The notes beneath the pieces were generated by a model. The model was not told the DNA's origin. It searched no databases and saw only the letters and a program-made list of their open reading frames with translations. From positions 1-32,379 of the forward strand of contig JAJFIT010000251.1 of NCBI GenBank assembly GCA_021774775.1: a stretch of 32,379 nt of DNA. Reading direction: 5' to 3'. Of this stretch, positions 25,498 to 32,379 are shown one piece after another. This DNA is from Alphaproteobacteria bacterium (GTDB lineage: Bacteria; Pseudomonadota; Alphaproteobacteria; Sphingomonadales; Kordiimonadaceae). Numbering within the stretch: position 1 is the stretch's first letter; every line of letters starts with the position of its first letter. The position numbers and the translations under genes are program-made.

Positions 25498-25953
25498 ATG
25501 TCTAGCAATCTGGTAGAATCGTTGATTGGTGCATTGGTCCTGTTGGTTGCGGGCTGGTTTCTGGTTTTTGCCTACGAGCGCACCGACGCAGGTGCGGGTA
25601 ACGGCTATGAGCTAACTGCCCGGTTTGACCGTATCGACGGTATCGGTGTCGGCAGCGATGTTCGCATGGCCGGCATTAAGGTTGGTACAGTGGTCGACAG
25701 CAGATTGGACCCTGTTTCCTTTCAAGCAATCGTTACGCTGTCGCTGGATAACGAAGTTCAATTACCCACAGATACTGCTGTTGCAATAACTGCTGAAGGC
25801 TTACTCGGTGGTACCTATATGAATTTGTTGCCGGGCGGAATGGACGAAACCCTGGCGGACGGTGATGAAATCAGCGAAACCCAAGACGCTGTAGACCTGT
25901 TGGGCTTGATCGGGAAGTTTATATACGGCGACGACAGTGCTGCGACAAACTAA
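25498..25953 (+). CDS. mlaD: MlaD-family MCE protein
   Basis: A 151-aa inner-membrane-anchored lipid-binding protein. An N-terminal helix (LIGALVLLVAGWFLVFAY, residues about 9-26) is followed by one MCE domain, with YELTARFDRIDGIGVGSDVR, GIKVGTV, and the later EGLLGGTYMNLLPGG. In the Mla system MlaD hexamers bind phospholipid and, with the MlaFEB ABC transporter, maintain outer-membrane lipid asymmetry. No mlaF, mlaE or mlaC genes are here; in alphaproteobacteria this copy is often separate, next to the NDUFA12-like gene, as seen. GGAAACGGA precedes the ATG. It overlaps the next gene by 17 bp. Confidence 0.93.
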   Translation: MSSNLVESLIGALVLLVAGWFLVFAYERTDAGAGNGYELTARFDRIDGIGVGSDVRMAGIKVGTVVDSRLDPVSFQAIVTLSLDNEVQLPTDTAVAITAEGLLGGTYMNLLPGGMDETLADGDEISETQDAVDLLGLIGKFIYGDDSAATN

Positions 25954-26392
25954 TAACACCGCTGGTTTTTCTACCTGGGTTTTTGGGCTATTCGCCTTGC
26001 TGGCGTTCGTTTCTCCGTTTTTAGCTAACGCTCAGGATGTTGGCCCCACTGATTTAGAAAGCGAAGCCCACGATATTGTGGTGTTGCGCGCCCTGGATAA
26101 AATCACCGCCCGGATCACCGAACTGGAGTTGAGAATCGGCGATGAAGTCCGCTTTGGCACGCTGGCCATTCGCGCTAAATATTGCCGAACACGACCGCCG
26201 ATTGAAACGCCCGAAACTTTTGCCTATTTGGAAATTGATGACCTTAAAAGGTCGGGAGCCGCCGAGCGGGTTTTTGAAGGCTGGATGGTGGCGTCCAGCC
26301 CTGCGCTGAACGCACTGGAACATGCAGTTTATGATGTATGGGTGATCAACTGTAAAATGGTTGAACCGGACAGGCCACGCGCCAATTTCTGA
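25937..26392 (+). CDS. DUF2155 domain-containing secreted protein
   Basis: A 151-aa protein with a signal peptide (hydrophobic FSTWVFGLFALLAFVSPFLANA) and the DUF2155 domain: VVLRALDKITARITELELRIG, then GTLAIRAKYCRTRPPIETPE, VFEGWMVASSPALNALEHAVYDVWVINC. Two conserved cysteines (YC and NC) may pair in the periplasm. The molecular role of DUF2155 is unknown. The GTG start lies 17 bp inside mlaD, so translation is probably coupled. The last 64 bp overlap the opposite-strand aat gene, and the conserved DVWVINC end lies within or beside that overlap, so it is not an artefact of a wrong stop. Confidence 0.88.
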   Translation: MLRQTNNTAGFSTWVFGLFALLAFVSPFLANAQDVGPTDLESEAHDIVVLRALDKITARITELELRIGDEVRFGTLAIRAKYCRTRPPIETPETFAYLEIDDLKRSGAAERVFEGWMVASSPALNALEHAVYDVWVINCKMVEPDRPRANF

Positions 26393-26985
26393 AAATTTGC
26401 TTCATGCTTTAATGCTTGATCTAGCAGGGTATGGTAGGCATCGCGGCTTATTTCAACTACGCCGAATTGTGCCAAGTGGTCAGTACCAAACTGGGTATCC
26501 AGTAGTGTGAAGCCACCAGCTCTCAGTCGGGCGACCAGATGCACCAGAGCAACTTTGCTGGCACCGGTTTCGGTGTGAAACATGCTCTCGCCAAAAAAGC
26601 CGCCGGCCAGCGAAACACCATACAGGCCACCAACCAGCTCGCCTGCGCGCCAGCATTCTACCGAATGGGTAAAACCGTGGGAGTGAAGGTCACAGTATAG
26701 ATCTTCGATTTCCTGGCTAATCCAGGTTCCGTCGCGGTCATCTGATGTGGCAGCACATTCGCGTACTACTTGGCGGAATGCTGTATCAATTCTGACGTCA
26801 AACTTTTCCTGCCTGACCAGTTTTCCAAGGGAGCGCGGGATGTGAAATTCATCCAATGGCAGGATACCCCGTTGTTTCGGGTCAACCCAGAATATTTCTG
26901 CGTCGTCGCGACTGTCGGCCATCGGAAAAATGCCATTGGCATAGGCATTTAGCAAAAATTCGGGGGTAACTTTGCTGTTAGTCAT
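26329..26985 (-). CDS. aat: Leucyl/phenylalanyl-tRNA-protein transferase
   Basis: A 218-aa enzyme that adds Leu or Phe to N-terminal Lys/Arg of proteins, tagging them for ClpS/ClpAP (N-degron pathway). Signature stretches: LLNAYANGIFPMADSRDDAEIFWVDPKQRGILPLDEFHI, ECWRAGELVGGLYGVSLAGGFFGESMFH, and LLDTQFGTDHLAQFG. The C-terminus LSGSTILQLITHTS aligns with homologues, so the 64-bp convergent overlap with DUF2155 is real. It is the last gene of the aroQ-accB-accC-aat run, 29 bp after accC. Confidence 0.96.
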   Translation of the reverse strand: MTNSKVTPEFLLNAYANGIFPMADSRDDAEIFWVDPKQRGILPLDEFHIPRSLGKLVRQEKFDVRIDTAFRQVVRECAATSDDRDGTWISQEIEDLYCDLHSHGFTHSVECWRAGELVGGLYGVSLAGGFFGESMFHTETGASKVALVHLVARLRAGGFTLLDTQFGTDHLAQFGVVEISRDAYHTLLDQALKHEANFQKLARGLSGSTILQLITHTS

Positions 26986-27014
26986 GCCCCACGTCTTTTC
27001 ATATACAGCTCAGG

Positions 27015-28361
27015 CTATTCTGATCGTTCTTCGAGAAATTTTTCGAGCCAGTGGATATCATAGTCACCTGCTTGAAAATCTTCGTTAGCCATCAATGCCT
27101 GGTGCAGTGGAATCGTGGTGATCACACCGTCAATTACATATTCCTCCAGCGATCTTTTCAACCGCAGCAAACACCCGTCGCGCGAATAGCCGGATACAAT
27201 TAATTTTGCGATCATACTGTCGTAATAGGGTGGAATTGTGTATCCCGCGTAGACGGCGCTGTCACAGCGGACATTTAACCCGCCAGGGACATGATACTGA
27301 GTAACAAGTCCGGGATTGGGCACAAAACTAAACGGGTGCTCGGCGTTAATGCGACACTCGATGGCATGGCCGAAGAAACGGACCATATCCTGCGTGTAGG
27401 ACAGTTTTTTGCCGGAAGCCACTCGGATCTGTTCGCGTACAATATCTATACCGGTGATCATTTCGGTAACTGGATGTTCAACCTGCACGCGGGTATTCAT
27501 TTCGATGAAGTAAAATTCACCGTCTTCATACAAAAACTCGATAGTACCAGCGCCGCAATAACCAAGATCAGACATGGCTTTTGAAATAATGCCCCCCATG
27601 CGTTCGCGTGTCTCGCTGTCGATAACCGGCGAGGGGGCTTCTTCCAGTACCTTCTGGTGGCGTCGCTGCAGAGAGCAATCGCGCTCGCCCAAATGGATAC
27701 AATTGCCGTGTTTGTCGCCGATCAATTGAAACTCAATATGACGTGGTTTGGTCAGGAATTTCTCTATATACACCGCATCGTCACCGAAGGATGCTTTTGC
27801 TTCGGTTCGACAGGTGTTGAGCTGCTGGCTCAGGTTTTCTGCGCTGCGGACAATTTGCATGCCGCGACCACCGCCGCCCGCAGATGCTTTGATGATGACC
27901 GGAAAACCAATGTCCTCGCAAACCTTGCGCGCTGTCTCATCGTCAGTAATGCCGCCGTCCGACCCGGGAACAACTGGAATGCCTAGTTTTTTGACAGTTT
28001 TCTTAGCTGTAATTTTATCGCCCATCACGCGGATATGGTCGCCTGAAGGACCGATGAATACGATGTCGTGCTCTTCGACGATATCGGCAAATTTTGCATT
28101 TTCAGACAGAAAACCATAACCTGGATGGATCGCGTCCGCGCCGGTAATTTCGGCTGCGGTCAAAATTGCGGGAATATTCAGATAGCTGTCAACTGACGCA
28201 GGCGGGCCAATACACACGCTTTCGTCTGCAAGCCGGACATGCATGGCGTCTTCGTCGGCGGTTGAATGCACAGCCACCGTTTTGATGCCCATTTCATGGC
28301 AGGCGCGGTGGATGCGAAGCGCAATCTCGCCTCGGTTAGCAATCAGAACCTTTTTAATCAT
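27015..28361 (-). CDS. accC: Acetyl-CoA carboxylase, biotin carboxylase subunit
   Basis: A 448-aa ATP-grasp enzyme that carboxylates the biotin on AccB, the first step in malonyl-CoA and fatty acid synthesis. It begins [20 protein letters not shown], with the glycine-rich ATP loop [35 protein letters not shown], and the catalytic block [18 protein letters not shown]. The length is typical of the family (about 447-450). It starts 11 bp after accB, in the usual accB-accC pair. Confidence 0.98.
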   Translation of the reverse strand: MIKKVLIANRGEIALRIHRACHEMGIKTVAVHSTADEDAMHVRLADESVCIGPPASVDSYLNIPAILTAAEITGADAIHPGYGFLSENAKFADIVEEHDIVFIGPSGDHIRVMGDKITAKKTVKKLGIPVVPGSDGGITDDETARKVCEDIGFPVIIKASAGGGGRGMQIVRSAENLSQQLNTCRTEAKASFGDDAVYIEKFLTKPRHIEFQLIGDKHGNCIHLGERDCSLQRRHQKVLEEAPSPVIDSETRERMGGIISKAMSDLGYCGAGTIEFLYEDGEFYFIEMNTRVQVEHPVTEMITGIDIVREQIRVASGKKLSYTQDMVRFFGHAIECRINAEHPFSFVPNPGLVTQYHVPGGLNVRCDSAVYAGYTIPPYYDSMIAKLIVSGYSRDGCLLRLKRSLEEYVIDGVITTIPLHQALMANEDFQAGDYDIHWLEKFLEERSE

Positions 28362-28372
28362 CGGCAGCGTTC

Positions 28373-28840
28373 CTACTCAATGATACAGAGAGGTTCGCCG
28401 AATTCCACCGGCTGGGAATCCGTGAACAAAATTTCTTTCACCGTGCCAGATTTTGGGGATGCAATCTGGTTCATGACTTTCATTGCTTCAATGATTAGCA
28501 ATGTGTCGCCTTCCTTGACCGTGTCGCCGACCTTAATGAAGACGTTGGCATCCGGACCAGAAGCGGCGTAGGCTGTTCCGACCATGGGCGAGGGTACCAT
28601 TCCAGGGTGGTCAGCAGCGCTGGCTGCAGGCGCTGCAGCCGGAGCCGCGCTCGTTGGGGCCGCGACAGGTGCTGGTGCTGCAGGCGCTGCGGGTACAGCA
28701 TAATTCACCGCACTTGGTGCCTGGCGTGCGACGCGAATGCTGAAGTCATCCTCGGCTACTTCGATTTCTGATAATGTCGATTTATCGAGCAGTTCCGCCA
28801 ATTCACGGATCAATTCCTTATACTCTTTAATTTTGGACAT
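28373..28840 (-). CDS. accB: Acetyl-CoA carboxylase, biotin carboxyl carrier protein
   Basis: A 155-aa carrier with an N-terminal coiled segment ([20 protein letters not shown]), a long Ala/Pro hinge (about residues 42-78) and the biotinyl domain, with biotin lysine K121 in [11 protein letters not shown] and the C-terminal [18 protein letters not shown] precedes the ATG. It is 42 bp after aroQ and 11 bp before accC. Confidence 0.98.
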   Translation of the reverse strand: MSKIKEYKELIRELAELLDKSTLSEIEVAEDDFSIRVARQAPSAVNYAVPAAPAAPAPVAAPTSAAPAAAPAASAADHPGMVPSPMVGTAYAASGPDANVFIKVGDTVKEGDTLLIIEAMKVMNQIASPKSGTVKEILFTDSQPVEFGEPLCIIE

Positions 28841-28882
28841 TCAGTCTTCCCCTTCGTCTATCGATGTCTTTAACCGTGCAAA

Positions 28883-29326
28883 TCAATTGTTGCGCAGCAT
28901 AGCTGCTAACGCGTCAACCGCAAGAATATAACTGGTTGCGCCGAAACCACAAATTACCCCAGCCGCCACATCAGAAATGAAACTGTGGTGCCGGTATTCC
29001 TCGCGTGCAAACACGTTGGACAGATGGACTTCAATAACCGGTGTTTCAATCGCGCTAACCGCATCATGCAAGGCGATGGATGTATGGGTATAGGCAGCTG
29101 CATTTAAAATGATTCCGTCAGCAGATTTCCCGGCTTCCTGGACCCAGTCCACGAGCGTGCCTTCTATGTTGGTTTGGCGAAAGTCTGACGCTAAACCGTG
29201 GCCGGTGGCATGGGTGGCAACCAAGGCACTGATTTCGTCCAGTGTAGTGGTTCCGTATGTATCTGGCTCACGTGTACCCAGTAAATTCAGGTTGGGCCCG
29301 TTCAGAACAATAATTTTTTTCTGCAT
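28883..29326 (-). CDS. aroQ: Type II 3-dehydroquinate dehydratase
   Basis: A 147-aa shikimate-pathway enzyme that dehydrates 3-dehydroquinate to 3-dehydroshikimate; the type II form is a dodecamer. The start IIVLNGPNLNLLGTREPDTYG holds the catalytic Tyr and Arg region. Later come INAAAYTHTS-like NAAAYTHTSIALHDAV and EVHLSNVFAREEYRHHSF, with the catalytic His. aroQ-accB-accC is a common bacterial order. GAGAG lies upstream of the ATG. It is divergent from thiS. Confidence 0.98.
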   Translation of the reverse strand: MQKKIIVLNGPNLNLLGTREPDTYGTTTLDEISALVATHATGHGLASDFRQTNIEGTLVDWVQEAGKSADGIILNAAAYTHTSIALHDAVSAIETPVIEVHLSNVFAREEYRHHSFISDVAAGVICGFGATSYILAVDALAAMLRNN

Positions 29327-29489
29327 CAGCGGTCACTCTCTCCACAGATCGCTTGAAGCCATCTGTATAATGCCATAATGATGGCGTGCAAAGCAGGAAC
29401 AGTAATTTTATTGCTGCTGCCTAAAGCCAATTAGTTCAAAATGCAACAGCCAGAACGCAAGACTAGAATACAAGATTAGAAAAGTAATT

Positions 29490-29696
29490 ATGAGCCTATC
29501 AATCACAGTCAACGGTGAAGCCAAATCCATAGAAGCCCAGCAAACGGTTTGGGCTTTCCTTGAAGGGCTTCAACTGGATCCCAAAAAGGTCGCAGTTGAG
29601 CGAAATCTTGAAATTGTATCCAAATCTTTGTTCAAAGACGTGATGCTTGAAAACGGCGATCAGTTAGAAATTGTTCATTTCATCGGCGGAGGATGA
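29490..29696 (+). CDS. thiS: Sulfur carrier protein ThiS
   Basis: A 68-aa ubiquitin-fold carrier that delivers sulfur as a C-terminal thiocarboxylate to ThiG for thiamine thiazole synthesis. It ends [10 protein letters not shown], with the obligatory terminal Gly-Gly; the N-terminus [14 protein letters not shown] is typical. It overlaps thiG by 4 bp (ATGA). I examined 29327-29489 upstream for a TPP riboswitch and saw neither the CUGAGA nor the ACCUGA-type core. Confidence 0.95.
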   Translation: MSLSITVNGEAKSIEAQQTVWAFLEGLQLDPKKVAVERNLEIVSKSLFKDVMLENGDQLEIVHFIGGG

Positions 29697-30502
29697 CACC
29701 CGTGGCACCATCAAATAATTCAGACCAGTCAGCAAATGACACGTGGAAGCTTGCAGGCAAAATCTATAGCTCGCGGCTGATTGTAGGCACCGGAAAATAC
29801 AAGGATTTTGAGCAGACGGCAGCGGCGGTTGAGGCATCTGGCGCTGAAATTGTCACGGTCGCAGTACGCCGGGTTAATGTTTCTGATCCGAACCAGCCGA
29901 TGCTGGTGGATTATCTGGACCCTGAGAAAATTACCTATCTGCCCAACACCGCCGGTTGTTTTGACGCTGCATCCGCAGTGCGTACCCTTCGGTTGGCGCG
30001 CGAAGCGGGTGGTTGGGATTTGGTCAAACTTGAAGTTCTCGGAGACCAAAAAACCCTGTACCCCAATATGTTAGAAACATTTGAGGCCGCCGAAGTGTTG
30101 ATCAAAGACGGTTTCAAAGTGATGGTTTATTGCAGCGATGATCCAATCGCTGCAGCCAAACTGGAAGACATGGGATGTGTCGCGATAATGCCGCTTGGTG
30201 CGCCGATTGGCTCCGGTCTGGGAATTCAAAATCCGGTGCAAATCAGGTTGATGCTGGAGCAAGTTAAGGTACCATTATTGGTCGATGCTGGCGTTGGAAC
30301 GGCGTCCGACGCATCTGTTGCAATGGAATTAGGCTGCGACGGTGTGTTGATGAATACAGCGATTGCAGACGCAAAAGATCCGGTGAAGATGGCTAGCGCG
30401 ATGAAATTGGGCGTGGAAAGCGGGCGGTTGGCGTATCTTGCCGGACGCATGCCCAAAAAGAAATATGCAGACCCCAGCTCTCCACTAGCCGGATTAATTT
30501 AA
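29693..30502 (+). CDS. thiG: Thiazole synthase ThiG
   Basis: A 269-aa TIM-barrel enzyme that builds the thiazole phosphate of thiamine from deoxyxylulose phosphate, dehydroglycine and ThiS-thiocarboxylate. Motifs: [52 protein letters not shown] (Schiff-base Lys), and [29 protein letters not shown] hydrophilic N-terminal stretch of about 15 residues precedes the barrel. It overlaps thiS by ATGA and converges on the DsbA gene with an 8-bp gap. No thiO, thiE or thiF is in the window, so the rest of the pathway lies elsewhere. Confidence 0.98.
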   Translation: MTPVAPSNNSDQSANDTWKLAGKIYSSRLIVGTGKYKDFEQTAAAVEASGAEIVTVAVRRVNVSDPNQPMLVDYLDPEKITYLPNTAGCFDAASAVRTLRLAREAGGWDLVKLEVLGDQKTLYPNMLETFEAAEVLIKDGFKVMVYCSDDPIAAAKLEDMGCVAIMPLGAPIGSGLGIQNPVQIRLMLEQVKVPLLVDAGVGTASDASVAMELGCDGVLMNTAIADAKDPVKMASAMKLGVESGRLAYLAGRMPKKKYADPSSPLAGLI

Positions 30503-30510
30503 CGCTTCCA

Positions 30511-31299
30511 TTACTCCGCTAGTTGGGCGGCATTTGCCTCGCGGCGGGCGCGGGAAACAGCCTGCACCAGGCGGCCATAGCCTGCTGCGCCGGTTACAAC
30601 ATCGTCTCCGATGATATAACCTGGCGTGCCCTCAAAGCCGATGTCTTTGCCGATAGCAAGCGTGTTTTGCACTGACTTTATCACCAGCTTGTCATTCATA
30701 TCTGCCTTCAATCGTTCTACGTTAAGACCCAGCGTGGCTGCAATTTGGTATAGCTGGCTTTCAGTTAGCGATCCTTTAGACGTCATGGTCGCAATATGAA
30801 ACTCCTCGAACTTGCCTTGCTTATGGGCCGCGAGCGCAGCGAGGGCGGCCAGATAGGAAACCGGCGTTTCACCCTGACGATCCAGTATCGGGAATTGCCG
30901 TGGAACATAACGGATATTGCCGTCTTCGCGCACAAGTTTCATAACTTCTGGAAAATGCCGACGGCAGAAGCTGCAGCGATAATCGAAAAATTCGACCATA
31001 GTGACGTCGCCGTTGGGGTTGCCGATCACGGGCGTTGCCGGGTCTTTTTCCAGATAATCGCGGTAGCTATTTATTGCTGGGCCCATACGCGCCATGGTTT
31101 GGCGTCGTTGAAGTTCGCGGAAGGCGAGGGCAATTATCTCAGGGTTTTTAAGGAGATAATCTTGAACTATCTGTTCAATTTTTTCGCGCTCGGCCGGGTC
31201 AACTTTCTTATCTTGTGCTGATGCTGGTCCAGTAAAAAACGCAACCGAAAAAGCAATTGCAGTAACAGCCTGAATTAATTGTGTCCCGAATTTCGTCAT
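30511..31299 (-). CDS. DsbA-family thiol:disulfide oxidoreductase
   Basis: A 262-aa periplasmic protein. A signal peptide (TKFGTQLIQAVTAIAFSVAFFTGPASAQ) is followed by an N-terminal helical segment (KIEQIVQDYLLKNPEIIALA), typical of the BdbD/Com1-like DsbA group, and a thioredoxin fold with FFDYRCSFCRRHFPEV (active-site CSFC), the cis-Pro region FEGTPGYIIGDDVVTG and an inserted helical domain. It oxidises or shuffles protein disulfides outside the cytoplasm. It is 5 bp after the M48 gene stop, so the two are one operon, as in many alphaproteobacteria. Confidence 0.93.
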   Translation of the reverse strand: MTKFGTQLIQAVTAIAFSVAFFTGPASAQDKKVDPAEREKIEQIVQDYLLKNPEIIALAFRELQRRQTMARMGPAINSYRDYLEKDPATPVIGNPNGDVTMVEFFDYRCSFCRRHFPEVMKLVREDGNIRYVPRQFPILDRQGETPVSYLAALAALAAHKQGKFEEFHIATMTSKGSLTESQLYQIAATLGLNVERLKADMNDKLVIKSVQNTLAIGKDIGFEGTPGYIIGDDVVTGAAGYGRLVQAVSRARREANAAQLAE

Positions 31300-31304
31300 A
31301 AATT

Positions 31305-32379
31305 TTACTCGTTACTGGTCGGCTCTACGCCGAAACTGGTTGTAATTCTGTGGCGCCCACGTCGGCGCTGTTGTTTGCTGGCTGCTTCTTCTGCAGCAAT
31401 GAAAATATCCTGAGCCCGAATCCAGTCCGGTGTGCCTACATTAAATCCGTCCATGGCCCTGCGTGCGTGGGTTAGGGCCTGCGCGGCTGCACCGCCCGAA
31501 TAAAATCGTTCAGCGGTCGCCAGATTGGCCTCTGGCTGTTGGTCAAGCCAGCTGTATGCTTTGGCAAGGTTAAACCACGCGAACGTATTGGTCCGGTCTT
31601 GGCGGGTCGCGGCTTTAAGGATTGGCAGCGCCTGCTGCATACGCTCGGAATCTTCGAATGAAACCAGCGCCTGGCCTAATGCTGTAGCAATTAGTGGCTC
31701 GCGCGGGGCTAACCGAACCGCCTCCTCGAAAACTGGAATTGAATCCGTAACCCGGCCGTTTTCGAATAGTATTTGGCCTTTGATCTCATGGAAATAAGGG
31801 TTGTTGGGTTCGGCATTTATCAGAGCATCGGCCTCGGCCAGTGCCAAATCCCACTCCAGCGCTTTGTTATAGGCATAGACCCTGGCGTAACGGGCGGCAA
31901 TGCTGGTGTCACTGACCGGATATTTACGCAGTGTTTGGCGTGGTTGGTCCAGATATCCGCCAAGTTTGGCTTGAAGGCGCTTGAAGCGTTCATCGATAAA
32001 TTTGTCTGGCGGTGTGTTGAAAAACGGACTTCCTGACGCGGTTTGCTGCAGCTGCAAAATGCGGGTGCGATTGAGTGGGTGGCTCCGCACGTATGGGTCC
32101 TGGCGGATCTGGGCGAGTATTTCCTGGTCACGCAATTTGTCGAAAAAACGGATCATTCCGGAGGGGGACACGCCGACCGTCTCCAGGTAGCGGGCACCAG
32201 CAAGGTCAGCCTCGCTTTCTTGTCCGCGCGTATAGGCCAAAAACTGTCGCTGGGCCACCGTTTGTCCGGCTGCGAGAATCCCAATGCCTGCGTCACCGCC
32301 GCCAAGGGCAATGGCCGCCGCCCCTAACACGAGCGACAAGATGCTGAAAGCGCCGGCTGTAGTTGCAGCGTCGCCGCGG
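31305..32379 (-). CDS. M48-family metalloprotease with C-terminal TPRs (N-terminus off window)
   Basis: The frame is open through base 32379, so the true start is beyond the edge; the track's start at 32339 is a TTG inside the gene. The visible 357 residues begin in the protease domain: a Gly/Ala-rich hydrophobic stretch (AAIALGGGDAGIGILAAG), then QESEADLAGARYLETVG, which holds the third zinc ligand Glu; the HExxH motif must lie upstream. SHPLNRTRIL follows, and residues beyond that form TPR-like helix pairs (e.g. NPYFHEIKGQILFENGRVTDSIPVFEEAV). This architecture matches BepA/YfgC-like periplasmic proteases involved in outer-membrane protein assembly quality control. It is upstream of the DsbA gene. 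Confidence 0.93.
   Translation of the reverse strand, partial: RGDAATTAGAFSILSLVLGAAAIALGGGDAGIGILAAGQTVAQRQFLAYTRGQESEADLAGARYLETVGVSPSGMIRFFDKLRDQEILAQIRQDPYVRSHPLNRTRILQLQQTASGSPFFNTPPDKFIDERFKRLQAKLGGYLDQPRQTLRKYPVSDTSIAARYARVYAYNKALEWDLALAEADALINAEPNNPYFHEIKGQILFENGRVTDSIPVFEEAVRLAPREPLIATALGQALVSFEDSERMQQALPILKAATRQDRTNTFAWFNLAKAYSWLDQQPEANLATAERFYSGGAAAQALTHARRAMDGFNVGTPDWIRAQDIFIAAEEAASKQQRRRGRHRITTSFGVEPTSNE

Noticed and set aside
29327-29489. TPP riboswitch before thiS
   Set aside because: No CTGAGA and no ACCTGATCTGG-like core is present; only a weak AGTAAT/ATTGCT stem.
32337-32339. Start of the M48 gene at the track position
   Set aside because: It is an internal TTG; the frame stays open to the window end and the zinc HExxH motif must lie further upstream.

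Overview
The window is chromosomal DNA from an alphaproteobacterium. The evidence is gene order and family membership: an NDUFA12 - mlaD - DUF2155 / aat - accC - accB - aroQ / DsbA - M48 neighbourhood typical of that class, a class II B12-dependent ribonucleotide reductase, a mitochondrial-type complex I accessory subunit, and two perfect GAAC-N7-GAAC LexA boxes (the alphaproteobacterial SOS operator). I see no rRNA, tRNA, CRISPR array, insertion sequence or prophage gene. Genes on both strands are tightly packed.

Layout. (1) 1-5546 is a DNA-repair block. It holds uvrA (minus, last few codons off the left edge), a small AT-rich gamma-glutamylcyclotransferase-like gene, a secreted lipocalin-like hypothetical, ssb, and a uracil-DNA-glycosylase-like gene with four cysteines placed as in Fe-S UDGs. 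SOS boxes lie in the uvrA intergenic region and upstream of ssb. (2) 5796-7613 is an orphan membrane hybrid histidine kinase. (3) 7616-12746 holds an FdhF/YdeP-type molybdopterin oxidoreductase divergent from mobA; mobA overlaps an FAD-dependent amine/amino-acid-type oxidoreductase, followed by a patatin-like phospholipase. (4) 12766-15114 is a minus-strand thiolase - acyl-CoA dehydrogenase pair. (5) 15286-18067 holds lipid and membrane genes: a 56-aa glycine-rich membrane peptide with its own sigma70-type promoter, a membrane-anchored hypothetical overlapping a sterol-desaturase-family hydroxylase, a periplasmic glycerophosphodiester phosphodiesterase, and a possible 31-aa membrane peptide. 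(6) 18120-20589 holds a DUF4389 membrane protein with a histone-H1-like basic arm and a PAS-GGDEF-EAL protein. (7) 20841-24506 is nrdJ, with a rho-independent terminator and a candidate NrdR box in a long leader. (8) 25053-32379 is the core block: NDUFA12-like subunit, mlaD, DUF2155, convergent aat, accC, accB, aroQ, then thiS-thiG, then a DsbA-family protein and a truncated M48 protease with TPRs.

How the genes work together. uvrA, ssb and the UDG-like gene form a DNA-damage cluster, at least partly under LexA; accB/accC with aroQ supply malonyl-CoA and shikimate precursors; thiS/thiG build the thiamine thiazole; mobA supplies a cofactor that the adjacent oxidoreductase needs; the thiolase and dehydrogenase act on acyl-CoAs. 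I found no clear novel multi-gene system. The best leads are the SOS box over the promoter region of the GGCT-like gene, the basic-armed DUF4389 protein, the coupled hydroxylase pair, and the convergent DUF2155/aat overlap in which both conserved C-termini share DNA.
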